Assembly: GCF_026339955.1 (NCBI RefSeq)
Contig: NZ_JAPEPW010000005.1
Coordinates: 1 to 64,000 of the forward strand
Length of the DNA stretch: 64,000 bases
Direction of reading: 5' to 3'
Source of the DNA: Streptomyces sp. NBC_01549
Lineage (GTDB): Bacteria; Actinomycetota; Actinomycetes; Streptomycetales; Streptomycetaceae
Shown: positions 15,454 to 23,930 of the stretch, in pieces
Numbering within the stretch: position 1 is the first letter of the stretch
Layout: every line of letters begins with the position of its first letter
Position numbers and translations under genes: made by a program
Notes under the pieces: generated by a model
Told to the model about the DNA's origin: nothing
The model's input: only the letters and a program-made list of their open reading frames with translations
The model's database searches: none

Positions 15454-16914
15454 TCAGGCGCGCCGGCCCACCAGCGGGGGCAGGAGGCTGTCCCCCGGCC
15501 AGAAGGGCTGCTCGGTCGCAATGCCGGTGAGGAACATGCCGACTTCGTCCAGGACCGCGGCGCGCTCCGAAGCACCGTAGACAACGAAGTCGTCGGCCGC
15601 GGCGTCATAGGCGCGGACGTGGCTGTGGGGGCCCGTGCAGACGAGGGCTCGCGCGATCTCGGGCAGGCCGAGGCTGAGGGCATCGCAGTCCCCGTCACGG
15701 ACGAGCTGCAGCAGGTCGGTGGTGACGCTCTCCCAGTCGCCGACGGTCGGCCAGTCAGCGCCGCCGTTCAGTTCGTGGGTGAGGGTGGACAGCGGGATGA
15801 TCTCGCCCGGTTGCCGTCCGTGGGTGAGGAGGTCGTGGATGCGGGCGCCGTCGGGCTGGCGCACCTGCGGGTGGAGAAGCGAGTCGGCGGCAACGACGGT
15901 GGTGTTGATCTCCTGCGTTCCGGGGCCGGGGTAGTACGGCTCGTGCGCGAAGAGCATGTAGACGTCCGGCGTGTGGGCGGCCGGGCTGGGTTCGGTCTGC
16001 GCCATGAGGAGGGGTCCCTTCAGGGGTGACGTGCTGTGCGCGTACTGAGGTGTCGGAGGCGTCGTCGGCCGGACCCCAGGGGGATACGGACCAAGGGGTC
16101 GCCCGGGGGCATGGGCTTGGTCCGCGTCGGCTGTGCCGTCCGGGGTGGCCGCGCGCTCGATGATCTGGGCGACCTGGTCGGCGAGTTGGAGCATCAGCCG
16201 TTCACCGGCGATCAGCTGGGGTGAGGCCGAGCGGGTGTCCTGGGTCTGGAGCAGGCCGGCGGCGTCCCACAGCAGCTGCTGGCCGATCTCGGCCGAGCGG
16301 CGCAGCTCGTAGCGTTCGCTGCCGGCGGCGGCCTGGAGGAGACCGGTGTGCAGGACGGTGAGGCGCTGCAGGTACCCGGTGGCGGCTGCGCCGTGTGCGA
16401 CCCGGACACGCCGCCGGGCGCGCATGTCGAGCCGGTCGGGCAGATGGTCGGCGAGCAGCGGGGCCAGCAGCGCCACGGGCACGGCGATGCCGAGGGGTAC
16501 TCCGCGGGCGATCGCGTCGAAAGCGGCGAAGCATCCGATGACGGCCACCACAACGGCGAAGTGCCGCAGCGACCCAGGGCTCGTGGCGTGCAGGGCCATG
16601 CGGCCCGCCGGGCGCCGGGCAAGCCAGCGGGCCGCCAGGCGGTCCGCCCATGTCGCGGAGGGCGGGAGAACACCGATCTGGTGGGGCCGTTCGGGCATGC
16701 TTCCGTCGGCGGGAACCGTCCAGGACAGCCAGCCCCAGCCGGTGCGTTCATGCACCAGGTAGGGCTCGTCGACCGCGGTGGAGGATCCGGTGTCGTACGC
16801 GATCCGCCCCATCTGCAGGGCACGGGACCGTTCCGCGTCCCAGCGGGCCGAGTTGTCGGCGAAGGGCCGCAGCCGTGCCGTGGTCGGGTGCGGCGTGCGG
16901 AGCGGGTCCGTCAT
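15454..16914 (-). CDS. membrane protein of unknown function, two-part
   Basis: This is a 486-residue frame from ATG 16914, coupled by ATGA overlap to the winged-helix gene upstream. Residues about 130-175 hold two membrane helices (HFAVVVAVIGCFAAFDAIA and VPLGIAVPVALLAPLLADHL). Next is a helical region (TVLHTGLLQAAAGSERYELR), then a Pro-rich linker. From an internal ATG at 16005 comes a soluble acidic domain (VYMLFAHEPYYPGPG, NTTVVAADSLLHP). That internal ATG could instead begin a separate gene of 183 residues. The family is not recognised; the position suggests a plasmid maintenance or transfer accessory. Confidence 0.65.
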   Translation of the reverse strand: MTDPLRTPHPTTARLRPFADNSARWDAERSRALQMGRIAYDTGSSTAVDEPYLVHERTGWGWLSWTVPADGSMPERPHQIGVLPPSATWADRLAARWLARRPAGRMALHATSPGSLRHFAVVVAVIGCFAAFDAIARGVPLGIAVPVALLAPLLADHLPDRLDMRARRRVRVAHGAAATGYLQRLTVLHTGLLQAAAGSERYELRRSAEIGQQLLWDAAGLLQTQDTRSASPQLIAGERLMLQLADQVAQIIERAATPDGTADADQAHAPGRPLGPYPPGVRPTTPPTPQYAHSTSPLKGPLLMAQTEPSPAAHTPDVYMLFAHEPYYPGPGTQEINTTVVAADSLLHPQVRQPDGARIHDLLTHGRQPGEIIPLSTLTHELNGGADWPTVGDWESVTTDLLQLVRDGDCDALSLGLPEIARALVCTGPHSHVRAYDAAADDFVVYGASERAAVLDEVGMFLTGIATEQPFWPGDSLLPPLVGRRA

Positions 16915-18344
16915 GAGGTGCTTCCTTCCAGTCGGTCGGTCACAGCGGAGGCACACGTCGTGCAGCGGCCGTCGCCGTCGGGATGGGCGCGCCGGGGGGT
17001 GGGGCCCGGGCAGGTGCGGCACAGCGGCCAGCCGAGGCAGGCCGGGCAGAGGTCCTCGCCGGGAGCGGTTCCGGGCACGCCGCAGCCGGCACATTCGACA
17101 AGGGCCCGGTAGGTGATTGCCTCACTCACCGAGCGCGCGGCGGCGGAGCTGGTCGGCCGCGGCGGGGGGTCATCCCAGGCGGGCTCGTCGTGATGGCCGG
17201 CCGCGATGGCGGGCGGGGGGTAGGCCTGGGCGGCTCTCAGACGGGCGGCGATGATCGCGCCGACTGTGGTGCGCACCGGGTGGGGCAGGGGCCGGGCGGC
17301 GATGACGTGCTGCAGTTGCTCGCGGCTCCAGCCGGCTTCCAGCATCACGGTCGCGACGCGGCCTTGATCGGTCAGCGCCTTCCCGGTCAGCAGCAGCTCG
17401 GGGCGAGCCGCCCCGAGTTCGAGCAGCAGTTGGATCCCTGGGTGCATCTCATCCGCCGCGGGCGCGGCCGGTGGGGACGTCGGCGTGTGCCGCTGGTCTG
17501 TCCGTCCCGGTGCTCGCGGCGCTTCGCCGCGGCACGGACGGAGGGATCTGGTGTTCTGCTTGTTGGTCTTCTTACTGATGGTGTTCTTAGTGCCGGGATC
17601 AGCCAACGTAGGCTCAGCCAATCCTGGAAAACCCGACTCTGGTTGTGAGCTGGGGTTTTGCAGGGCGGGCAGGTCGGTGATGACGTACAGCGCCTGGCCG
17701 AGGGTGCCGTCGGGGTTCCGCTCGCGCGTGCGGTAGAGGAATCCGTGCCGTTCCAGCTGGTGGAGCCCCGTGGTGACGGCGTCGACGCCTTCGCGGCCGC
17801 GGCGCACCAGCTCGGCGACGGTGACCTGCCAGCCGTCCCGGTGCGTGCTGACATACCCGAAGATCCCCTTCGCCTTGAACGACAACCGGCTGTCCCGGAA
17901 CAAGCCGTTGGCGATCTGCGTGAAGCTGTCGGCCGCCATCACACCCCGGCGGATCCCCGCCCCGAAGCCGGTGTCGTGTCCGTCTTCGATCGCGAGGCCG
18001 GACGTGGCCTCCAACAGGGCGACGTCGAGGGTAGCGGGGCGGTCGGTGATCGAGTAGACGACCTCGCCGAGTGTTCCGTTCGGGCGGCGAAGACGTTCGC
18101 GGATGAGGTAGCCGTACCGCTCCAGCTCTTTCAGGCCGGCGCGGACCGCCTCGCGTCCGTCGGGGCCCACGGAGACAAGGTGGGCGAGGGTGACCTGCCA
18201 GCCGTCCCGGTGCGTGCTGACGTACCCGAAGATCCCCTTCGCCTTGTAGGACAGCCGACTGTCCCGGAACAGGCCGTTGGCGATCTGCGTGAAACTGTCG
18301 GCCGCCATCACACCCCGGCGGACCCCTGCCCCGAAGCGGCTCAC
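16911..18344 (-). CDS. tandem winged-helix DNA-binding protein, candidate replication initiator
   Basis: This is a 477-residue protein. Two near-identical units of about 125 residues occupy roughly 5-125 and 128-235. Each contains GVMAADSFTQIANGLFRDSR, then KAKGIFGYVSTHRDGWQVT and a wing ending VYSITD or LYVITD, the layout of plasmid replication-type winged-helix domains. A basic disordered linker follows, then a helical DnaD-like segment (GRVATVMLEAGWSREQLQHV). The C terminus is Cys-rich (CAGCG, CPACLGWPLCRTC, CTTC), probably two zinc ribbons. The repeat-rich 18.35-19.05 kb gap lies directly upstream, where an initiator's origin would be expected. Confidence 0.7.
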   Translation of the reverse strand: MSRFGAGVRRGVMAADSFTQIANGLFRDSRLSYKAKGIFGYVSTHRDGWQVTLAHLVSVGPDGREAVRAGLKELERYGYLIRERLRRPNGTLGEVVYSITDRPATLDVALLEATSGLAIEDGHDTGFGAGIRRGVMAADSFTQIANGLFRDSRLSFKAKGIFGYVSTHRDGWQVTVAELVRRGREGVDAVTTGLHQLERHGFLYRTRERNPDGTLGQALYVITDLPALQNPSSQPESGFPGLAEPTLADPGTKNTISKKTNKQNTRSLRPCRGEAPRAPGRTDQRHTPTSPPAAPAADEMHPGIQLLLELGAARPELLLTGKALTDQGRVATVMLEAGWSREQLQHVIAARPLPHPVRTTVGAIIAARLRAAQAYPPPAIAAGHHDEPAWDDPPPRPTSSAAARSVSEAITYRALVECAGCGVPGTAPGEDLCPACLGWPLCRTCPGPTPRRAHPDGDGRCTTCASAVTDRLEGSTS

Positions 18345-18472
18345 CGCGCTGTCTCCGAGGCGGGCCGCGTGCAGTGTCCAAGGCAGCGCTCCAAGCCCGC
18401 CGGGGTGGGGCGGGCTCCGGGCCTGGGTGCGCGGTCGTGCGTGTGTTCCATGCCGTCAGCTCACCCGCCGAC

Positions 18473-19001
18473 CCCGACCAGGCTGACGGCCACGAACCCC
18501 GACCATCGGTCACGATCCGGCAACGCAGCCGTCTAGCTGCCGTGGTCGGGCTCATGGTCGGGCCGACCATGCCTCCCCGGCACGGTGCGCAGTCCACCCG
18601 GGAGCCCGATTGCGCAGCCCGGACGAGCGTTGCGCAATCGGGCTGCGCAACCGGTCGAGGATCGTGCGCAGTCGCCATGCGCGGTGCGACTGCGCAGTCC
18701 GCCCAGGGACCTGTGATCTTTCTGGTGCGCAGGTCCAGATGCCGCACTGCGCAGGTGCCCGCCGCGGCCCCGGCGGCGTCCGCCTGCGCATCGGTTCACG
18801 GGCTCCAGGGACGGCACAACTGGTGGTCGCGCAGCAGTCCTCGGCTGCTGCACGTGTGCCCGACCCGAGGACCTGTCGCCTACTTGGGCAGACCCGTGGT
18901 CGGGCCTGTGGTCGGGCCGACCATGACCCCGACCATGGGCTTCGTGTCCCCATCGTGACCATGGTCGGGCCTTCATGGTCGGTGGTCGGGTCGGGGTCGG
19001 C
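18473..19001. repeat. GGTCGGG and TGCGCA repeat clusters, candidate replication or control region
   Basis: The roughly 700-bp gap between the divergent winged-helix gene and the transfer operon has no gene. It carries eleven exact GGTCGGG heptamers: plus strand 18544, 18556, 18898, 18910, 18963, 18984, 18989; minus strand 18473, 18498, 18859, 18928. One forms a perfect palindrome, CATGGTCGG-G-CCGACCATG, at 18553-18571. Between the two groups are nine TGCGCA hexamers (18586-18790). Dense short repeats beside a putative initiator fit an iteron origin, or a switch between replication and transfer promoters. Confidence 0.6.
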
Positions 19002-19049
19002 GGGTTTTCTCAAGGTCAGCAACATCCGTTCTGACCTGGGAGTTTGACC

Positions 19050-19982
19050 ATGTCCCCTGGCAAGCAGGCCTCACAGAGCGAGGCTGCCGCTCCGATGGCG
19101 GCCGGCGCCCGGCTGGAGTCGATGCGCCGCCGCGTCCGCCTCTCGCGCCTGGCGGTCTGGACCGTCATCGCGGCCGGCCCCGTCGCCCTGTGCGTCGCCG
19201 TCGCCTCCACCCCAACCACGGTCGCGGCGGCCACCCCGGCCAAGCCCACCGCCGTGCGCACTGCGGCGGCCGCCGCCGACCCGGGCGGCTATGCGCAGCT
19301 GTTCGTCAGCGCGTGGCTGCGCAGCAGCGCGAACGACGCGACGACTGCGCAGGCGCGGCTTGCGCAGTCACTCGCGCCGGACGTCGAACTGCCCGACCCA
19401 GCCACGGGTGCGCAGTCGAAGCCTCAGTCCGTGACGGCGGTGCGCAGTGCGCAGCGCACCGGCGACGCGTGGTCGGTGACGGTGGCTGCGCAGTACGCCG
19501 ACGGCTCGGTGCGCTACTACGCCGTGCCGGTGTCCGCCGACCGCGCGGGCGCCTCGTTCACGGTGACCGGTGCGCCCGGCCTGGTGGCCGGTCCGGCCCG
19601 AGCCGAGGCGCCGAAGTCGTCGTACGGCGTGACCGTTCCGGAAGGTGATCTGTCGTCCGCCGTCGGGGAGTTCCTCGCCGCCTACCTGACCGGTGCCGGG
19701 GAGGTCGACCGCTACCTCGCTCCCGGCGTGACGCTGTCGGCCGTCTCCCCCGCCCCGTACCCGTCGGTCGCTGTCCAGCAGATCTCCGCCGTCGAGGAGG
19801 CCGCGGCCGCCGAGCAGGTGCCGCCCGACGGCACGAAGGTGCGTGTCCTCGTCCAGGTCGAGGCCCGGGACACAGGTGGGCGGTGGCCGTTGGCGTACGA
19901 GCTCGCGCTCAAGGCCCGCTCAGGCCGGTGGGAAGTCGCGGCGCTGGAGTCCGGGACTGCTCAGGACGGCGGTGCGCGGTGA
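19050..19982 (+). CDS. TcpC-like conjugation membrane protein (VirB8-type)
   Basis: This is a 310-residue protein from ATG 19050 (GGGAG seven bases upstream). There is a short basic cytoplasmic leader, one membrane helix (LAVWTVIAAGPVALCVAVAS), then two NTF2-like domains outside the cell. These carry QLFVSAWLRSS and, as the second repeat, AVGEFLAAYLTGAGEVDRYL. This is the architecture of TcpC of Gram-positive conjugation systems. It should be part of the transfer channel scaffold. It is the first gene of a run of overlapping genes to 31963 and contains several TGCGCA hexamers in its coding sequence. Confidence 0.8.
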   Translation: MSPGKQASQSEAAAPMAAGARLESMRRRVRLSRLAVWTVIAAGPVALCVAVASTPTTVAAATPAKPTAVRTAAAAADPGGYAQLFVSAWLRSSANDATTAQARLAQSLAPDVELPDPATGAQSKPQSVTAVRSAQRTGDAWSVTVAAQYADGSVRYYAVPVSADRAGASFTVTGAPGLVAGPARAEAPKSSYGVTVPEGDLSSAVGEFLAAYLTGAGEVDRYLAPGVTLSAVSPAPYPSVAVQQISAVEEAAAAEQVPPDGTKVRVLVQVEARDTGGRWPLAYELALKARSGRWEVAALESGTAQDGGAR

Positions 19983-20320
19983 ACACGGTGCACAGCCTGA
20001 TGCTCGCCGGGCAGCTGGATGACCTCGGCAACAGCTGGATCAACATGTTCAAGAACTGGGCGACCAAAGGCCTTCAAGCCGGTCTGCTCGTCCTCGTCGT
20101 CGTCATCATGATCCAGAAGTTCAGCCTCAAAGCGGGGATCGGAGCCCTGCTGCTGATGGTGATCGCGCTGGGTCTCTACAACTCCCGCGACAGCCTCGCG
20201 AACATGTTCACCGACGAGGTCAAGAACCCGTCCAAGGGCGCACCCGCCGTCCCCGGCATCGTCCAGTCCGAACTCCCCGCCTCCCGTGACCACTCGCCCG
20301 GCGACGGGGGCTGGCTGTGA
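19979..20320 (+). CDS. small transfer-channel membrane protein
   Basis: This is a 113-residue protein from GTG 19979, overlapping the preceding stop. An amphipathic helix (SWINMFKNWATKGLQ) is followed by two membrane helices (AGLLVLVVVIMIQKF and GIGALLLMVIALGLY) and a polar tail. Size and place between TcpC-like and TcpE-like genes match TcpD-like or VirB2-like subunits. The family cannot be proved by eye. Confidence 0.7.
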   Translation: MNTVHSLMLAGQLDDLGNSWINMFKNWATKGLQAGLLVLVVVIMIQKFSLKAGIGALLLMVIALGLYNSRDSLANMFTDEVKNPSKGAPAVPGIVQSELPASRDHSPGDGGWL

Positions 20321-20895
20321 CCGCGGCCACCGCCAGCCGGGTGGGCCGCTTCTACACCGCCGCCCGCCGCCACCCCTGGGTGCTGGGCAAGGTCGCCGAC
20401 TGGAAGATCCCGCTCGGCCCGTACACACCCGCGCAGATCGCCGTCGCCGTCGTCGGCGGCTTCCTCCTCATCAAGACCATTGCATGGTGGTCGTGGATGG
20501 GGCCGGTCCCGCTCGTGGCCTGGCTGCTGACGATCTGGGCGGTCCGCCGGCCCAAGATCCGGGGGCGTGCCCCGATGCAGGCGGCCCTGGGCTGGGTGCT
20601 CCTCGGCTGGCAGCCCCGCGGAGGGCGGATCGGCGGACGGGCCGCCCGCGACCGCGGATCTCGTCCCCTGCTCGGCGGATTCACGATCGAGGACACGCCC
20701 GCGCTCGCTGCGGCAGCCGCACCGTCTCGCGCGGCTGTGCAGCAGGCCACTCGGGCACCGCACCCGAGCCCGGCCGCCGCTCGCTCGTCCTCGCGCGAAC
20801 GCACTCAGCCGGCTGCTGCCGCGGCGCCGGTGGGTCCGGTGTCGGGTGTGCAGCAACTGCTCGCGCTGGCCGGGCAGGGCGGGGGTGTGCGGTGA
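20317..20895 (+). CDS. PrgI/TcpE-family conjugation protein (VirB3-like)
   Basis: This is a 192-residue protein from GTG 20317 (overlap with the upstream stop). The N-terminal part has a reading typical of TcpE: DWKIPLGPYTPAQIAVAVVG, then two membrane helices (AVAVVGGFLLIKTIAWW and VPLVAWLLTIWAV) and RRPKIRGRAP. The C-terminal 90 residues are disordered, Ala/Pro/Arg-rich. It would sit in the inner membrane with the VirB4 ATPase encoded next. Confidence 0.78.
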   Translation: MTAATASRVGRFYTAARRHPWVLGKVADWKIPLGPYTPAQIAVAVVGGFLLIKTIAWWSWMGPVPLVAWLLTIWAVRRPKIRGRAPMQAALGWVLLGWQPRGGRIGGRAARDRGSRPLLGGFTIEDTPALAAAAAPSRAAVQQATRAPHPSPAAARSSSRERTQPAAAAAPVGPVSGVQQLLALAGQGGGVR

Positions 20896-23579
20896 GGGTT
20901 CCGATCCGTCACATCGCCGGGCATCTGGTGTGGTCGACACAGGGCAGCGTGTGGGCCCTCTACCGCCTTCACCCCGGCCCGGACGCGCAGGGACGACGCG
21001 AGGAGACCGTCCAGGGCACCTACGTGCCGGCCCCGGTCCGTGACGAGCAGCTCGCCAAGATCACACATCTGGTGCGGTCGTTGTCCGGGGCACCGCGGTT
21101 GTTCGGGATCTGCGCGCAGGTCGACCCGGGCGAGATCGCCCTGCGCATGATCGAGGGCATCGAGCCGGCCGAGCAGGCACCCGGTGCGGGCCGCCACCCG
21201 TGGGTGGAGAACGTCGAGGCCACGCTGGACCTGCTGGACGACCAGGAGATGCACCGCCGCACCCTGTGGCTGGCCGTGCCGCTGCAGACCGAGAGCGCCG
21301 GCATGCAGATGTCCGCCTCGCTCGGTGCAGCATGGGCGGAGCTGTCCCCGATGCTGGGCATGCGGCCGGCACCGGTGGCACGGCGCGAGGTGACCGCGTA
21401 CCGCGAGCAGGCCTCCCGCGTGGAGGCCGCCCTCGCCGGCGGCATAGCCTTCCGCCCCGCCCGCCCGGCGGAGATCGTGTGGCTGATCCAGCACGCCCTC
21501 CACCGCGGCCTGGCGGAGCCGCTGCTGGCCGAGGCCGAGAGCAGCGACCTGTACGGGGGACACATCCAAGGCGGCGTACTGCGCTCCCCCAGCTACGCCG
21601 ACCTCGGCCAGGTCCGCCTGCAGGAAGGCGGCATCGACCCCGAGCTCGACGACGTCGACGAGCTCAAGAGCGCGGGCCAACTCACGCGGTCGGGCCGCAA
21701 GGCCTGGTGGCGGCTGAACACCGGCTCGCCGCTCGGGCGGCGCTGGCTGCAGGTCGAAACGGACGCCGGGGTGGGCTACCAGGCGCAGTTGGCGCTGGCC
21801 GAGTGCCCGCCCGCGGTCAGCCAGGACGCCGCTGATCTGTTCGCCCAGCTGGAGATGCTCGACTTTCCCGTCGACTACACCGTGGACCTCACGCTCGTGC
21901 CGGCGGAGAAGGCCCGCGACCAAGTGCGCCGCAAGAAGAACGAGTTGATCGACCAGGCCGACCAGTACGACGCCCGTCCCACCGGCATGCCCGCCTCGCT
22001 CACCGAGGCCGCCCGCGACCTCGGTGAGCTCGATGCCCGCCTCTCCCGCACCAGCGTGGAGGTCGAGGTGCAGTCCGTCACGGTACTGACCGTATGGGGG
22101 CCGACCGCCGCCGTCTGCGACGCCCGTGCCCGTGCCCTGGCCGCCCTGCTGGGCGGTGCCGACTACCGGGCCGTGCGCCCGGCCGGCCTGCAGGAGGCGC
22201 TGTTCACGCTCGGGCTGCCCGGCACGGTGCGGCCCGGTGTGGTGCGCGAGTTCACCCAGCACCAGATCTCCGAGGACTGGGCGCTGGGCGGAGCCTTCAC
22301 CGCCGCGGAAGTCGGCGACCCGAACGGGATGTTCCTCGGCATCGACCTGGACAGCGGCACCACCCGCCCCGTGATGATCAACGTCGCGGACGCGCCCAAG
22401 GTGGACGCCTCCGCGTCAATGGGCATCGTCGGGGATCTCGGCGCGGGCAAGAGCGTGCTGCAGAAGCTGATCGCCGAGGCCGTGTGGGCGCGCGGCGGCT
22501 GCGCGATCTGCATCGACCGCACCCCCGTGCGCGAATGGGCCACCTTCGCCCGGACCGCCGCCAAGGGCCGCGTGCAGATCATCGACGCCGCCCAGGCCGA
22601 GGTGTCCATCGACCCGCTGCGCATGTTCCACGGCCCCGAGGGCCGCCACTACGCCCTGTCCTACCTCACCCTGCAGCTCGGCATCGGCCCGATGAGCACC
22701 AACGGCGAGGTCCTCCACCACGCCGTCGAGCAGGCCGCCACCGGCCCGAAGCCGTCCATGCACCGCGTCCTTGAAGTCCTCGAGGAGATGGCCACGAGCG
22801 AGGCGGGCAAGCGACAGGACGCGGCCGCCACCCTCGCCGGCCTCATCCGCGTCGTCGCCACCAACTCCCTGGCCCGCATGGTCTTCGACCCCACGCTGCC
22901 GCCCGTACGGCTGGACGCCTCCAGCAGTACCGACATGATCGTGATCACCACGACCGGTCTGAAGCTGCCCCCGAAGGCGGCGTTCGACAAGCCGGAGGTC
23001 CTGCACCAGCAGCCGCTCGAAGCCCTGATCGGCCGCGCGGTCCTCTACCTGATCGCGGCGATCGCCCGGCAGACCGCGTTCGAGGATCCCGAGCGGTTCA
23101 CCGCCGTGGTCCTGGACGAGCTGTACTGGCTCACCTCGTCGGCCGAGGGCACCGCTCTGGTACACGAGATCCTCCACGACGGACGCAAGCACGGTGCCGG
23201 CCTGCTCGGCGCCTCGCACGACGCTGAGGAACTCGGCCCCGACCGCGGCCTGATGGCCTACCGCGCGCTTGCCCGCACCGCTGACCGCGAACGTGCCCGC
23301 CGCGGGCTGGAGTTCGTCGGGCTCGACCCGAACGACCCGGAGCTGCTGCGGCTGGTGACCACCGGCCTGTCCCCCGTCGGCCAGAAGGGCCGGGAGGGCG
23401 AGTTCCTGCTGACCTGCCCGCGGCAGAACACCGGCCGCATCAAGGTCTCCATCCCCCGCATCGAGCGCATCACCACCTCCATCACCACCACGCCAGGACG
23501 GCGCATGAGCGCTGCCCCGCCGTCTGCACTGGTTGCCGGTGAGGCCGTGGATGCCCGTCCGAAGGAGCACGTCCGATGA
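20892..23579 (+). CDS. VirB4-type conjugation ATPase
   Basis: This is an 895-residue ATPase from GTG 20892, overlapping the TcpE-like stop. Walker A is GDLGAGKSVL near residue 514 and Walker B VVLDELYWL near 740. A conserved GLLGASHDAEEL with a sensor-type role follows. The N-terminal 450 residues match the VirB4/TraC/TcpF N-domain. It powers assembly of the channel and substrate transfer at the membrane. The end overlaps the next ATG (ATGA). Confidence 0.9.
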   Translation: MRVPIRHIAGHLVWSTQGSVWALYRLHPGPDAQGRREETVQGTYVPAPVRDEQLAKITHLVRSLSGAPRLFGICAQVDPGEIALRMIEGIEPAEQAPGAGRHPWVENVEATLDLLDDQEMHRRTLWLAVPLQTESAGMQMSASLGAAWAELSPMLGMRPAPVARREVTAYREQASRVEAALAGGIAFRPARPAEIVWLIQHALHRGLAEPLLAEAESSDLYGGHIQGGVLRSPSYADLGQVRLQEGGIDPELDDVDELKSAGQLTRSGRKAWWRLNTGSPLGRRWLQVETDAGVGYQAQLALAECPPAVSQDAADLFAQLEMLDFPVDYTVDLTLVPAEKARDQVRRKKNELIDQADQYDARPTGMPASLTEAARDLGELDARLSRTSVEVEVQSVTVLTVWGPTAAVCDARARALAALLGGADYRAVRPAGLQEALFTLGLPGTVRPGVVREFTQHQISEDWALGGAFTAAEVGDPNGMFLGIDLDSGTTRPVMINVADAPKVDASASMGIVGDLGAGKSVLQKLIAEAVWARGGCAICIDRTPVREWATFARTAAKGRVQIIDAAQAEVSIDPLRMFHGPEGRHYALSYLTLQLGIGPMSTNGEVLHHAVEQAATGPKPSMHRVLEVLEEMATSEAGKRQDAAATLAGLIRVVATNSLARMVFDPTLPPVRLDASSSTDMIVITTTGLKLPPKAAFDKPEVLHQQPLEALIGRAVLYLIAAIARQTAFEDPERFTAVVLDELYWLTSSAEGTALVHEILHDGRKHGAGLLGASHDAEELGPDRGLMAYRALARTADRERARRGLEFVGLDPNDPELLRLVTTGLSPVGQKGREGEFLLTCPRQNTGRIKVSIPRIERITTSITTTPGRRMSAAPPSALVAGEAVDARPKEHVR

Positions 23580-23929
23580 CGACCTCTTCCTGGGACCGCT
23601 CCCGGCGCATCGCCGCGGCCGCGAGCGTCCTCACCGTGATCGCGGTCGTCGCCGGCGCGGTCATCCTCGCCCTCGGGGTGGGCCTGCCGGACGCGTGGTG
23701 GCCGCACACCGGGCAGGCCTTCGCCGCCGACGCCCGCCCGGCGCACCACGATCCCTGTGCGTTGATCGTCGGCCCGGCCAAGGCGTACTGCGAGCGCGGC
23801 ACCGCGACCACCGCCGCCGGTGGCCGGCAGGACGAGGGCGGTGCCGTATGGAGGCTGGTGCCCGCCGGTGCGGGTGTGGCTGCCCTGGTGGTGTGGCGAC
23901 TGCGCGCCGCTGGGCAAAGGCGGCGCTGA
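23576..23929 (+). CDS. small membrane protein with CxLIxGPxKxYCERG motif
   Basis: This is a 117-residue protein with one N-terminal membrane helix (AASVLTVIAVVAGAVILALG) and a second near the C terminus (AGVAALVVWRL). The outside loop contains PCALIVGPAKAYCERG, a Cys-pair motif that recurs in the next gene's product (ACRLIHGPGKKYCERG). It is coupled to the VirB4 gene by an ATGA overlap. The family is unknown. The shared motif suggests that both act together on the outer face of the membrane. Confidence 0.72.
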   Translation: MTTSSWDRSRRIAAAASVLTVIAVVAGAVILALGVGLPDAWWPHTGQAFAADARPAHHDPCALIVGPAKAYCERGTATTAAGGRQDEGGAVWRLVPAGAGVAALVVWRLRAAGQRRR

Positions 23930-23930
23930 C

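Noticed and set aside
18374..18958. Open frames in the repeat-rich gap upstream of the conjugation operon
   Set aside because: They owe their length to GC content and the repeats; no ribosome-binding site or recognisable motif.
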